Assembly: GCA_033558025.1 (NCBI GenBank)
Contig: JAUCEF010000017.1
Location: 434,001-498,000 of the forward strand
Source of the DNA: Phytophthora sp. 'mugwort'
Taxonomy: Eukaryota; Oomycota; Peronosporomycetes; Peronosporales; Peronosporaceae
DNA: 64,000 nt
Direction: 5' to 3'
Part shown: positions 34,193 through 45,672 of the stretch, piece after piece
How the letters are laid out: each line of letters starts with the position of its first letter
How positions within the stretch are numbered: the first letter of the stretch is position 1
The notes under the pieces: model-generated
The model's database searches: none
What the model was told of the DNA's origin: nothing
The model's input: only the letters and a program-made list of their open reading frames with translations
Program-made: the position numbers and the translations under genes

Positions 34193-35197
34193 TTGTGGTT
34201 AGTACGGGAGGAGGCCTTTGAAGGAGACTTCAAGTTGATAAATGGCTGCGGGGAACGCAGCTCTTGACGAACGTCCTTACCTAAAACCGGACGCTTTTGA
34301 AACTCAGAGATCGAGTCTGATTCAAGCGAACCGACATCCGCTGAGTATGGCACTGAAGCCTCAAGTGATTGCGAGTGTACTACCCAACGTGGGACTTGAT
34401 AAAGTCAGTTCGTCGCTGAAGCTCGTGCATCTTCGGGGCATGGATACCATACGTCCAAGGGATGGCTCGGCATATGTAGCCCCACAAGATAACGAAGCTC
34501 GAAGCCGATCTCAAGGCCTAGCGAGTTGATTCCAATTGTGTCGTCTCGGAACGTGCTTCATTCAGATGAAACTTTGCGACAGGATTGTAAACACGCGAGA
34601 TGTCGTTGTCCGGTAGTAGTGCCGAAGGATTCGTCTACAACGCATAAAGCAGGTTTAGATATACCACTTCAACATGCGAATACCGGGACACTGTATTGCC
34701 ACGAGCTTAACAACTCATAAGAGACCGATAGTAGCCTGCATGTACACGACCGGTTGAGGCCGTGGTAACGGATGAACCCATAACATTTCGTGGTGCTGGA
34801 GGGTCCATGTGAACCGTTCTAGATACGCTAGTCGTCGGAGTTTGTCGTCGGACAGGTGTGAAGATTTGATGTCCCGAGCAGCATAGAGAGCTCTGATTGA
34901 AGACACGGACATCTCCACTTCGCCTGGGGCTATCCACACGCATTGCTCTTGTATTGGTTTGTAGTAGTGAAAAAAAAAACTCACCGAGCTGATTTCGAGT
35001 TCACCTACAGTTTTTGCTGCTCGTCATTGTGAGCGCTCAGTTGTTAGTAAATGCCGCCACTTCTCCCCCCGCACTAATCAAAGACGCATCACTTGAGTCA
35101 CTGTTAACCATTGCTCACACCGCCAGATCTTCTATACGGCGTCTTCAGGCGACAGCAAAACTTGACGAAGGATCAAAGCGAGCTTGTCGCTATTGTG
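34193..35197. other. Divergent intergenic region between START-FYVE copies E and F
   Basis: About 1 kb between two head-to-head paralogues. No supported gene. A pyrimidine-rich acceptor-like ctacag precedes 35008, from where the F frame is open without an ATG. Confidence 0.5.
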
Positions 35198-35210
35198 TCA
35201 CTTTCAATTT
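35198..35210 (+). promoter_or_regulatory. Initiator plus flanking element of START-FYVE copy F
   Basis: TCACTTTCAATTT matches the oomycete initiator plus flanking element, 53 bp upstream of the ATG at 35263. It supports that ATG as the start. Confidence 0.5.
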
Positions 35211-35262
35211 GCCATTGAAGGGATCAAAGCTCGCTTCCACAGTCGTTTTCTCTCTGCTTGTC

Positions 35263-36555
35263 ATGTATCCGCTGCCTGTACAGCCGTATCCTACGATAAC
35301 ACTTGAGGTCGACGAGACCAATCTCCTTCGACAGTTTACGAACACGCTTACGGCAGCAGCACTGCATGATTACGAGTGCTTCGTGAAGGACTGTCACGGA
35401 GACGTGAACGAAGACACTCGACACGACTGGAAGTTCGTGAAGAAACGACATGGTCTGAACGTCTATCGCGATCATGCAGTGCACACATTGCAGCCAGACG
35501 ACACCATCGCCATTGTCGAGGAGAACGGCGGGATTTCCGAGCAAGAGCATCATTCCCCGTCCGGGCAGATCCAAGCCCTCCTGTGCATTGGCACCCTATC
35601 CGGCACTCTGGATGACGTCATGTATGGCGTCGTTTGCCCCACAGCACAGGACACGATGCTCAAGAGTTCCTGCATCGGAGACAACGTTGTCGACTGCTGT
35701 GTGCTGGCCTCAATTGTTTCGCCAACGCCTGACGATCCGTGGCGCAGCTTGACCCTCAAATGGTGCGTGAACGAGGGCTCTAAGCTCATCCGCCCACTTG
35801 TTCGACCTCGGGACTTTACGTACGTTGAGTTCACGGGCGTCACGACAAATATCGATGAAGAGCGTGTCGGCTACCACGTCATCCACTCTGTAGTCGTTCC
35901 GGATACGCAGCCGATCGACGAGCACAAGCTCGTGCGAGGCAACGTCTCGCTGTACCATGTTTACCGTCAGAAAAGTCCAAACACCGTCGAGGTCCACGTT
36001 CGAGCGTTCTGGCAGCTCAATGGTAACATGCTCCCAGTACTTCAAACCTACATGAGCATCGAAGCGACCCTCGCCATCACTCGGATCCGATCCTGCTCAC
36101 GGATGAAAAAGCTCTCGTGGTTGACTCAAAAGAGCCGAAGCGTGGACAGCGAGCCCGACTACTCGAGTTGTTGCAGCATTTGCAGGCGTTGTGTCGGTGG
36201 CTGCTTCACTGTGGACGAGAGCTGTTCAGTCTGTCAGAGTGTGGTTTGTCGACGATGCCGAGCCTCCCAGCTACTGAGCCATTTCTCGTCTCTCCAACGT
36301 GCAGTCGTAAAGAGGCGACATACTGTCTGTCGACGGTGTCTGCGCAAGTCTGATGAGAGTGTCAGTATGCAAGAGTCCAAACCTGCAAAACGCTCAAAGA
36401 TTTTCTCCTCGAGAGCACTGTCAACTGTCTCCACGGCGTCAATGGATAGTCGAGAGTGGAACCGCAGTGATCGTAGTCGAGTATTCTCGATCAAGACAGA
36501 TCGACAGCGACGACCAGAGCTGCTTTTGGTCCCACGGAAGGCGTCGACCTCCTGA
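35263..36555 (+). CDS. START-FYVE domain protein, copy F (430 aa)
   Basis: Single exon, the only member on the plus strand, head to head with copy E. The ATG at 35263 (MYPLPVQPYPTITLEVDE) corresponds to the start of the other copies and follows an initiator-like site. The START-like part has WKFVKKRHGLNVYRD, LCIGTLSGTLDDVMYGVV, PWRSLTLKWCVNEG, RPRDFTYVEFTGVT, GYHVIHSVVVPD and YHVYRQKSPNTVEVHVRAF. The FYVE-like finger at about 305-362 has four CxxC pairs (CSIC, CSVC, CRRC, CRRC) and an acidic VDESCS where the basic patch should be. A basic Ser/Arg-rich tail of ~65 residues is unique to F. It is the most diverged intact paralogue. Confidence 0.85.
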   Translation: MYPLPVQPYPTITLEVDETNLLRQFTNTLTAAALHDYECFVKDCHGDVNEDTRHDWKFVKKRHGLNVYRDHAVHTLQPDDTIAIVEENGGISEQEHHSPSGQIQALLCIGTLSGTLDDVMYGVVCPTAQDTMLKSSCIGDNVVDCCVLASIVSPTPDDPWRSLTLKWCVNEGSKLIRPLVRPRDFTYVEFTGVTTNIDEERVGYHVIHSVVVPDTQPIDEHKLVRGNVSLYHVYRQKSPNTVEVHVRAFWQLNGNMLPVLQTYMSIEATLAITRIRSCSRMKKLSWLTQKSRSVDSEPDYSSCCSICRRCVGGCFTVDESCSVCQSVVCRRCRASQLLSHFSSLQRAVVKRRHTVCRRCLRKSDESVSMQESKPAKRSKIFSSRALSTVSTASMDSREWNRSDRSRVFSIKTDRQRRPELLLVPRKASTS

Positions 36556-38198
36556 CCACATCGAGTCCACAATTCCACGATGGTGGCGTAGTGTCCGTAC
36601 CTCGAATATCATTCCCACGACGTGAGGACTCTGGCCTGAGTCTCCTTGACCACGTGCCACGCACGCGTACAGGGGTCTCCGATGCCAATGGTGCGGAGGC
36701 CCAGGAGAAGCGGCAGTTAGATTGAAGTGAGAAAGCTACCACGCCTGTAGCGACCGGTATTTCACAGCTACTTTCGCCAAAATTGCACGAATAAACCTAA
36801 AACCACGTACTTAGTTAAGCTATTCAGACGAAGAGCTATTCAGACGAAGAGCTAGACACACATATCATTTTTTCTTGCAGGCGACTTATAGATGAATATG
36901 TCGTTTCATAGGACCATACTGCATTTTTATATTGTTTATGAGGAGCAGAATCAAAAGACGTATTTTCGTCCAATAGAACCAACAACATTTTTTCATTTTA
37001 CCCAATCCGAAACGAGGAATTAGATGAGTCCTCCGAACCAGCCGATCGGACGTATCAAGTCCGATAACTTCGGGAAATATTTGTGTGTCCTGCCAAACAC
37101 CAATTGATTGCCGTATCACTTGCATATTCCGCTTCGATTGGGGCTCTGACCATGGTCTTGAACAAATTGGTGCCCGGCAACACCTTGCGAGCCAAGGCGA
37201 CAGCTATTGCAGCATTTCCTAAGTTTTTAAGTCGGAAGAAATTGAAGAGAAGTACGTAAGAAAATGCATTGAGAGTGATGAGAGCGGGAAGTGTTTGTGT
37301 GTGTCATGGATAAATTTGGTATGTATCTTGCATTAATGAGGAAAAAGGGAAGCCGCTTGCTGGGGAACACTGCCATGCGGTACTATCGACAATAAAAGCT
37401 TTGGCTTTTGGACCAATTTCCTAAGCACCGAGTTTTATTGGAGTCTCAGTTGCTAAAATGGGAAAGACGTTCGATAACTTCTGTATGAAGAGGAGCGGTG
37501 GTGGATTTGTATCCACGGCATTTACATGTAGAGGGCACGCTTGAAAAAAAATGCTTGCGTGTTTGTACACGTCGGCGTGTTCTGAGATTGCATACCAGGA
37601 TGATGCTCTACTGTGCCTCCTCTAGTACCTGTTTGGTCGAGCATCGGATATTTCCATGGTGCGCAAGAACAATATCTCTTTTGATGCGGCTAATGCCTTT
37701 TTCCTGGGTCTAGTTCGCGTGAAAACATCCGAGGAGCAGATATTATCCTTTTTCCCGATTCTGACTTTTCGACGTGTCCCTTATTAGCCATCGCACTAGC
37801 GCTGGCGACGTAAGCTGCTCTGGGCACGGCGGTTACCCAGTCTTCGGACGTACCATGCTTGAGCTGCTGAATACGTCTCCCGCCACCACCGGCCTTGACG
37901 CCACAGTCGCCCCACCTCGTGTTAATACATCCCCAAGTTGGGCATGGGAAAAATAGGATAATATCAATATTGCGGGTATTACACTGACGGCATAACTTAG
38001 TATTGCTTTATGGGCCCGCGTATAATACAAAACGTTAGAGAATATTTTTCCAACTCCAACCATCCTGGCCACTCTGCTCTCCAGTCGTAAAACAATGTTT
38101 ATCCTGCGCCGCATCCAGCTCGACCTCTGCCTTACTTATCCGTTCACCTCCTTCAAGCAGAACGCCTCCACGTCCTTCACCCGGCCCCTCAACCCGCC
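36556..38198. other. Gene-free AT-rich stretch with a short tandem duplication
   Basis: 1.6 kb with no gene I can support. At about 36821-36852 the 16-bp unit gctattcagacgaaga is present twice in tandem. The sequence near 37120-37700 may be an old element but I cannot name it. Confidence 0.4.
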
Positions 38199-39180
38199 AT
38201 GACTTCCCGACAGATCTGCTCCTTCTACTTCACCGACCTCGGGGAAGGTCTGTTCGAGTGCAAGACGTGCGGGCGACCTCGGAAACAGACGTCCGGCACG
38301 AGTTACAGCAACCTCCTTAGCCACATCAATACCAAGCATGCTGGCTACGCGGCTGAGTATACTGAACTCCATGCCGCCCAGACGCCGTTGATCGCCATGT
38401 TCGGCTTTGTGGACAAAGTCACGTGCATTATATACCAATGAATGGTCTGGCTGACGCAGAGGACTTTACCAATCGCTGAGGTCGAGAACAAGTTCACGCG
38501 TGCGGTGGTCACGATGAAGGCAATACTGTCAAGACAATCAAGCGCTTCATGGTCTTCGTCACTCTCGCAATTGGGCATATCATTGGCAGCAGGAGATGGG
38601 AATCTCTTTTTGCCTGATGTTCGACGGCTGGACCAGTCACTCGCTTCACTTCCTGGGCATCTACGTGTTCTACGTTTCCTGGGAGAGCGCTGCCAGCGCT
38701 TGCTCGCACTGTCTCCAATGGCGGACGGCCAGACAGCTGAGGATCATGTGGCGCACATCGCGTCTGTTTTGAGCGTGTACGACAAGAAGATCGACATGGT
38801 ACGGTTCATTGTGGGGGACAACTGCGCCACCAACCAAGCATCGCAGCCATAATGAGCGTCTCGCTGATTGGCTGCGCCAGCCATCGAGTTAACCTCGCGG
38901 TTAATCGGTTTCTGCGGGATTATCAGACTCAGACTGATCTGATTCAGAATCTGATGATAAAGCTGCGTCACTTAAAAAATGCTGCTGCTCTTGCCAAAGT
39001 GACCAGCTACAAGCCGATCAAGGCTAACGTCACACGTTGGTCCTCGACGTTTCAAAGCTACAGTGCTACTTCAAGATTCGTGATGCAATCATGACGGGCG
39101 AAGCCGTTGAAGACTATGTGCCACGTCGCAGGGATCGAAAAATACAGTTGGCTATTATATTGACAAGCTGGTGCTACAGA
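38199..39180 (+). pseudogene. hAT transposase copy 1, N-terminal and central parts
   Basis: Frame pieces in order: a BED zinc finger (FECKTCGRPRKQTSG...SHINTKHAGY) at 38199-38441, a core segment with YDKKIDMVRFIVGDNCATNQ to 38852, then LIGCASHRVNLAVNRFL and NVTRWSSTFQSY to 39094. A further frame near 39100 still shows KIRDAI...VEDYVPRR. Stops and shifts separate the pieces. The C-terminal part appears about 1.9 kb further on, at 41010-41548. Confidence 0.8.
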
Positions 39181-39403
39181 TAATAATCACTGCAGTAGGA
39201 GAGCTATCAATAATACTAGCTGCAATTACTGCCTACGCATCATCGGAAGCACTTATGTCAGCGCCGACAAGGGAAGCCTCGCTCCACATCATGCTGTTTG
39301 CAAGCAGAAAGGTGATGAGATCAAAGTGTGCTAGGAGAAGGCAGGACCGCGACGGGGTGAGGATGAGTTTACACTGAGAGAAAAGCGCTCACACCTGTTG
39401 CTG

Positions 39404-39431
39404 GTGTGTGTGTGTGTGGGGGGGGGGGGGG
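39404..39431. repeat. (GT)n-(G)n microsatellite
   Basis: About seven GT units followed by a run of about 15 G. Confidence 0.9.
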
Positions 39432-39479
39432 ATGCTTGAGGAGAGTGGTGTACTGGTACACCGAGCGACTCTCGAGTCG

Positions 39480-40733
39480 CTTTCTCTTACCATCGCGAAG
39501 AATTCCCCGAGCAAAGTCGTCGTCCCCCAGATTGTCTCTTCCTACTTGTCAGTTGATGCCCAGGATCCGCTTCAACGCGAAAACCGCTCACCGCCTTCGC
39601 TTCGGCTGCATTTAAGGGGACGTCATTACGTACCTTCACCACGGCGGTCTCAAAGTCTGGTGAGTGCACAATGTTGGCGGTGGGCTCCAGATACTTGGCT
39701 GTAGATGGTTACTTTTCAATCACCGACTCAAAGAGCATCCGCACATCGGCTAGCGTCCGGCGCTCAGCTTGCAGCGCCACCGTAACACTGTGCAGCACAT
39801 TCAAGTCACCAAACAGCTTCTCAACCTTGTGATGATGAGCCACACGAGGCACGAGATCCTCAACATCAGGGACCTTCTTCGCAGCGTCGCGGATACGCAT
39901 ATAGCGTTCCAAAATGTCGTACACTGACGACCATCGCGTTACGTTCGTTCGCGTGGGTCGGGGGCTGGTATACTTAGCCAAGTCAGCACTATTGGTGTAA
40001 TGCCGCAGTTGAACCATCAGGTTGTTAACTTCTTCGAGCAGTGGCTGAAGATTGGCCAAAACTCGTTGAGCCGCCATGTTGAATCTATGGCTTGCACAGC
40101 CAATCAGCGGCACTTCCACTCTTGATGGTGATCAATCGATTGGTCGCACAGTTGTCCCCCACTAGGAACTTGACCATCGACGTCTCCTTGTCGTACAGAC
40201 TCAGTACGCTTGTAATAAAATCGATGTGGTCGTCAGCAGTGAGGCCATCGGTCAGCGGAGAAATGGACAGCAAAGCTGTTTGCACCTCTTCACCGCTCTC
40301 TTACACGGCATAGAGACCCAGGAATTGCAGCGATCCACTCGACCATCCATCGACACGGGGTCCAGGAGCGTGATTTAGCGGGTCAGCGAATCGTCCACTT
40401 CGGCGAGAGCGTAGTTCGGCATGACCACCCAGTGCATCCACAGGTAGAGTTGACGCATTCGCGAGTCCAGGAACCCGTAGCGCTCGAGTGAGCCGGGCGT
40501 CCAGGCTTTATAGTCGTCGTAGGTGACCTTGAAGTCAGGATGCCTGTCGCGAACGTGCCGAGGAGGTTTGAGTAGCCGGTGCCCGCAGCCTGCCGGCGAT
40601 TGACAGAGCAAATCTTGCACTCGAACTTGCCATCCCCAACGGATTCGAAGAAGAAGGAGTTAATGCTGCGGCTGGTAGAAGAGGGTGAACGGCGGGGGGG
40701 GGGATAGCTTACGAAGGGTGTTGGAACACTCAA
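39480..40733 (-). pseudogene. hAT transposase copy 2, inverted and lying between the halves of copy 1
   Basis: Minus-strand pieces follow the same order as copy 1: a BED finger (GKFECKICSVNRRQAAG, 40733-40575), a core with YDKETSMVKFLVGDNCATN (40285-40085), then LIGCASHRFNMAAQRVL, NVTRWSSVYDILERY and MRIRDAAKKVPDVEDLVPR (40119-39709). The dimerisation entry FETAVVKVRNDVPLNAAEA is near 39650. The ERLFS-type C-terminus seen in copy 1 is missing here. Several stops and shifts make it non-functional. Related to copy 1 but clearly diverged. Confidence 0.78.
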
Positions 40734-41009
40734 AATGAACTCCCTGCAAAGTGCTATTTACTGTGTCTGCTTCCAAGGTTGACGACGGCCACCAATTTGA
40801 TGTGGAGCAAGCTCCGAAAAATGCGGCTCGGCGGCGCTGCATTGGTACCAAAGACATCACAGCGACGAGCAATCGTCTTCGGCACCTGAAATGGCCAATA
40901 TCGTTATTATTGTGAAGCACAGGCATTTTATTAAAACTTCGACTTCGACACCGCCAACGATTATATTGTATCCAGTAAATTAGTATTGGAATATATTTTT
41001 TTCCTATCT

Positions 41010-41548
41010 CTGCTACGTGGCCACGTGCAACGTCGCATTACGATCTTGGTTGAGAAGCTCCGTGAGATGGACAGTGTGTAGGACAGTGTGTGAAGATTCA
41101 GGCATAGAAGTGCACCATGGCGAGGTTCGCTTGCTGTTCGATGCGTGCGCGGACAAGTACCCGTCAGGACCGACTATTTGCTTCCCAGGCGGCCATCGTC
41201 CACGTACCCCTGTTCGAGTCTGCTATTGTCAAGCTGTACAACGATTTGCCGTTATCCACTGACGAACTAGGTGCGGTCGAAGGCTTCACCCTACCTCCGG
41301 CAACCTCAGCAACCGATGCGGACAGGGCGCCCGACGCCGTCACCTCCGTCCTCCGACAATCGAAGAAACCACGGCCTGCAGGGCATGCAGCCGCGGAGTA
41401 CGACCCGCTCCTCCTGTGCGCACCCCCGACAAGGAACACCTGCGAGAGGCTCTTCTCGGAGTGTAAGCTGGTCCTGACCTCGCTACGTGCTTCAACACTA
41501 CCCGCGAACCCGCGGTCCGATGTTTTTGCGTGCGCATCGCATAGGTAG
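41010..41548 (+). pseudogene. hAT transposase copy 1, C-terminal dimerisation part
   Basis: The frames give a GEVRLLFDACADKYP block, then FESAIVKLYNDLPLSTDE and the hAT dimerisation motif PTRNTCERLFSECKLVLT near 41430-41480. It matches the missing end of the plus-strand copy at 38199-39180. Confidence 0.75.
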
Positions 41549-44174
41549 AACTGCGCGACGCTCTTCTGTTGCCCTGAAAAAAAGTAGTGAGATTGTTTGC
41601 ATCTCTTGTTACCAATACATTGCAAGCATTGCAGTAACTATTATGCGTTGTTGTGTACTGCAATCGTTATTACCCCCGGCTGTCTTCTCACTTCGATCTG
41701 AAGTTCACTAAGCAGGTCGCCGTATGAATTGTGTGGCTATCTCGACAGCTACTGTAACTGCACCATCCACACGCTGTCATGCAAACCGTTTACCAACACG
41801 CGGTTTCCAAACTAAACGACCAGGAAGAGCCCCAGGACGACACCAAAGGCGACGAAGTGTAGCATTGAGCTGCTGCTCGTGCTAAGTGAAGACCCAAATA
41901 TGGACAGCCGTTCTTCGTCGATGGACTGAGCGTTCATGTCTGCGAGAAGTTGTACGATGGCAAATCCTCTGATGCCCTCGCGTAGAGGGGTATCTTTACC
42001 GAGATGTATCGAGCCTGTGGATATACTTCACGGACTCGAACCTGCAATGGATACACCTCCTTCAGTAGCTCGCGTTCTCTCAGCGAGAAAATTGCAGCAG
42101 CTCGACGAGGAAGAAGGTTCGGCCTTGGGCTTGTCGAGTCTCAGCTGCAGCACAGATATGTCCCGGTGCACCGACTAAAACGTCAGTGCTGTAGGCTTAA
42201 TACCTTTCAGTCAGAAAGGGACCATAATAGCCGTACACACACCTTAAGCACCTCCTACGTACGTGACCGTAGTCCATGAGTCCGCTAACCAAGAGCTTTG
42301 CACGATAGACATGATCGGAGTTTGACAACTCTGACGCGAGGTGACTGGTCACAAAATGGCCAGTCGCCTTTCCCACTATACTTCCGGAATCGTCGTGAAG
42401 TGATTGGTCCAAAATCCGCCCGTGTTTGTGACAGTGGCGTGCCTGGTCTCGTACGCCCACGCCGGGTCAAGATTGTCCAACGGCCTAAAACCTCCAACGG
42501 CCCAAAATGCCCTCCAAGCTCCCTTAGCCAGCCTAGTGTTGCCAAGCCAATCCCAAGCTCAAGCTGCGCCAGGTGGCTACGCTCAAGCGCCATCAACCCC
42601 AAGCCCAGTGTGCGACGCACCAGGACCAAGGCTTTGTCCCTTGAACCCTGAAGGACTTCCCTCCGTCCAAACGGAGGTCGAGGTCCAAAAGGAGCCTTTG
42701 GACTCTGGTGCTCCGACTGCCGATCATGTACCCATAATTCAGCGAGAATCCAGCCAGCACCCATCAAGATTCCTTCCAAGTTTCGAGTATACTATGCCCA
42801 AGATGTTAGCGACCAACCAAGCAGACCGACCGGATGTGCTATGCACAACAGCCGGTTGAAGTACGCCTATGTCCCATTGATCGCCAAGCGCTCCACCTGA
42901 CTTACCGTTGGACCGCTCCCCCGAACCTATAGTGAAACCTAGTCATTTGAACCTACCATGAAGGCAAGCCTCGTGCAGCGAATTCTGCAGAAGATTGCGA
43001 TAACATTGAATAACAGAGAGTTCGTTTTGCCAAGAAGAGCGCAAGTGGCCCTCAGGAAACCTTTGGAATCCTTGTGTGTGGCCCAGCATCGGTACGCCTT
43101 GTCTGTTCAGCGGAGGGCAGGTTTCTGTCAAGTTTGCGCTGGACGTGTCGTGACCGCGAAGACCGCCGTGAGACTCTCAGTAAGGTCAAGTCCAGTTAGG
43201 TGGTGATCGAGCGACGCGCGTTCGAGGTGACCTGCCTATTTCATATTTCAGTTGGAAGCTCTCGCGTCCGTTGGACAGAGACTTCATTTCATATTGACTA
43301 CTGATTCGGAAAGTTATTAGTGGTCACCCTTGAAGCTTGATTGATCGACCACTGCGTGCTAGGAGTGTATTTGCTTTGCTAGCGTTTGTCTTCCGTTTGG
43401 AAGTGGTGCGTATTGTCCAAAGGGGGCTTATGAAACTGACTGGTGTTCCAAAGGCAGATCCCAGTTGACCGGCGTTGTGACACATCGCTCGAGGGTCCTA
43501 ATTAATAAGGGCGACTGTATATTGTGTATAACTCTCTGTATATTTTGAAAAAAAAATTGTGGCTATCTGGGGAAGACGCTGACCGTTTTCTAACCTCCCA
43601 GTCTAACGAGCGGCGTTTGGAAGTGAAGTAATGCGCTCTGCATTCTTGGTGTTTGGTCTGTATTACAAGCAGCTAATTCTGGTGAATCCAAGGTTCGAAG
43701 ATAAACGATACCTATAGGGATTACACATGGACACACGCCAACTTCATCTTGGACACTAGTTGTTCCTGGTGACGTCTGACCTCAGTGAGGTTTCCAACGG
43801 CGGCGTTTGGATTCCAAAAGCTTTGGGCGTTTGGACTCCAACTTCCAACTTCCCCGTCTGGATATCTCAGGCGCTATACACCTGGACGGTAAGAAGGCGT
43901 TCACCCGCCTCCCTTCAATCTTCGACGACGGAAATGGTCGTGAAACCCTAATAAGGGAGAGGGATATTCATTAGCGTCTATTTACTTTTTCTATTATGCG
44001 CATAGTGTTGGTTTTGCCGCGGCAAACCTGTTTAATTCTTTGAATTGATCTGATTAATCCCGTTTGGGGTAAACATCTCGTAGCAGCAGTGGTAGGTGTA
44101 CGATTCACTCTACTGGAAGTTGTACCATTTGCTTCGGGACCACCATCGTTACTCGAAGCAGCTATTGTAGTGGC
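41549..44174. other. Repeat-rich stretch without supported genes
   Basis: 2.6 kb. The longest ORFs (42404-42859 plus, Pro/Ala/Gln-rich; 42285-42779 minus) overlap on opposite strands and match nothing I recognise. Short words such as ggcgtttgga recur near 43610 and 43800. It may be an old retroelement, but I see no coding domain. Confidence 0.35.
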
Positions 44175-44553
44175 ATGGGCGTCGACGGCGAAGTATGGCG
44201 ATTCGAGGTCCCGGCATTGACCCTCTGCTCTGCGTCATTGACAGACCGTTTTAAAGCACTACTGGTCACGCCACCCGTATCTGTTGTAGTTGCCGTATCA
44301 TTCCACCATGCACTACCACTCGTTGTTAATTCGCACGATCGCAAGTTCACCCGTCGAGACAGTCACACGTCGTTGCTGTCAGCAGCTCTGTCCATACAAA
44401 CACTGTCAGCTTCAAACCGCTCACCTTCATCACCATTACGTTCAGCCACTTACCCGGCATCGCTCACGGTCATATCCACCATGGCGCAGACATGAACCGC
44501 ATCACCACCTTGTCCACCGTCGGCGCCTTTCCCACCGACTGGTACGCCATCAC

Positions 44554-45050
44554 CGGCGTCGGTATCACCACGTCGGGCGCTTTGATCGCGTCCTCAGCCA
44601 CTTCCTCGGTCGGCCGCACACGCGCGAACTCTGGCTCACTGACGGACTTGTCTACTACGGCGCCTCTCGACTCAATAGCTTGCCCACAATCCCCGCCTCG
44701 CCCGTCGACCTGTACGGCATGAGCGGCGTCGGTTTCGGCCCACCGACCTCCTCGGCCATGTCCACAACCTCTGCCTCGTCCCTGACCGGACACACGCTCC
44801 CGAACATTGGCATCACTGACGGACCTGTCTACTACGGCGCCGGCGCCACCCGATTAATCAGCTTGCCGAGAATCCCCGCCTGTCGACCGACGTCGGTATC
44901 ACCACGTCGGACGCCTTGATCGCGTCCACGGCCACTTCTTCGTCTGCGACTGGCCGCACACCCGCGGACATTGACAGCATTCACAGACTTGACCACCACG
45001 GCGTTGACGGCACCCAACTCACCACCCTGCACACCTTCATCGACTTTGCA
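44554..45050. repeat. Three tandem ~168-bp repeats with Thr/Ser-rich coding bias
   Basis: Copies start near 44554, 44724 and 44889, each with a GGCGTCGGTWTC-like opening, then a Ser/Thr-codon-rich middle, ACGGACnTGTCTACTACGGCGCC (copies 1 and 2) and AATCCCCGCCTnnCC. Spacings of about 170 and 166 bp are not multiples of three, so the reading frame rotates between copies and no continuous protein remains. Confidence 0.7.
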
Positions 45051-45672
45051 ATGCCCTTGCACGCCTCTCCCACCGTCGGTAGCGCCACAGTGACCTCCGC
45101 TTTCACGTGCACGGACGCTGTCACGATCTCGACCGATCGGCAGGCAAGTCAAAATGTTGTAGTCCGCGCTGTCGATGGCTGGCGTCGCGACGGCTAGTTT
45201 TCTGCTTGTAGCACGTTCGCCCAGTGTTGAATAAAGGCGCGGTAGCTATAGGAACGTCCGCTCAAATAGAAGCAACTTGCACGTAAAGTTAGACGAGATA
45301 TGGAATAGATCGAGGCGTCCCACCCACCGTTCTTACAAAGTGCCCTAAGACATTTCCCCCCAAAAAAAGAAAATCACCCCCCTTCTGTCCATTAGCATCT
45401 TCTCCGGGTAACACATAGCGATGCCTGGTGTCGAGATCACGCGACGGCTTCGATGTCCATCCAGCCACTTTTAATAATTCTCTCCAGACGCCGTGAAAGT
45501 CGAAAGTGGCCATCAACGTACTACCTCCATCATTTTGTGCCTCTGCACTGCACTTTGATGTTCGCCGGAGTTTCCGCTCTCCGCGCTGGGCTTGCTCAAA
45601 AACGTTTAATGCTACAAATCGACGAACGCTAGACCATTTCATTTCCTGCCTTTCTCCCTCAAGCATACGCTA

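Noticed and set aside
35014..35200. RxLR-type secreted effector candidate (signal-like start and RRLQ)
   Set aside because: No ATG, the motif is RRLQ rather than RxLR, no EER follows, and the frame runs into the START-FYVE gene. Kept only as a finding about a possible extension.
42285..42859. Overlapping long ORFs on opposite strands (164 and 151 codons)
   Set aside because: Biased, Pro/Gly/Leu-rich translations on both strands point to composition rather than coding; no domain seen.
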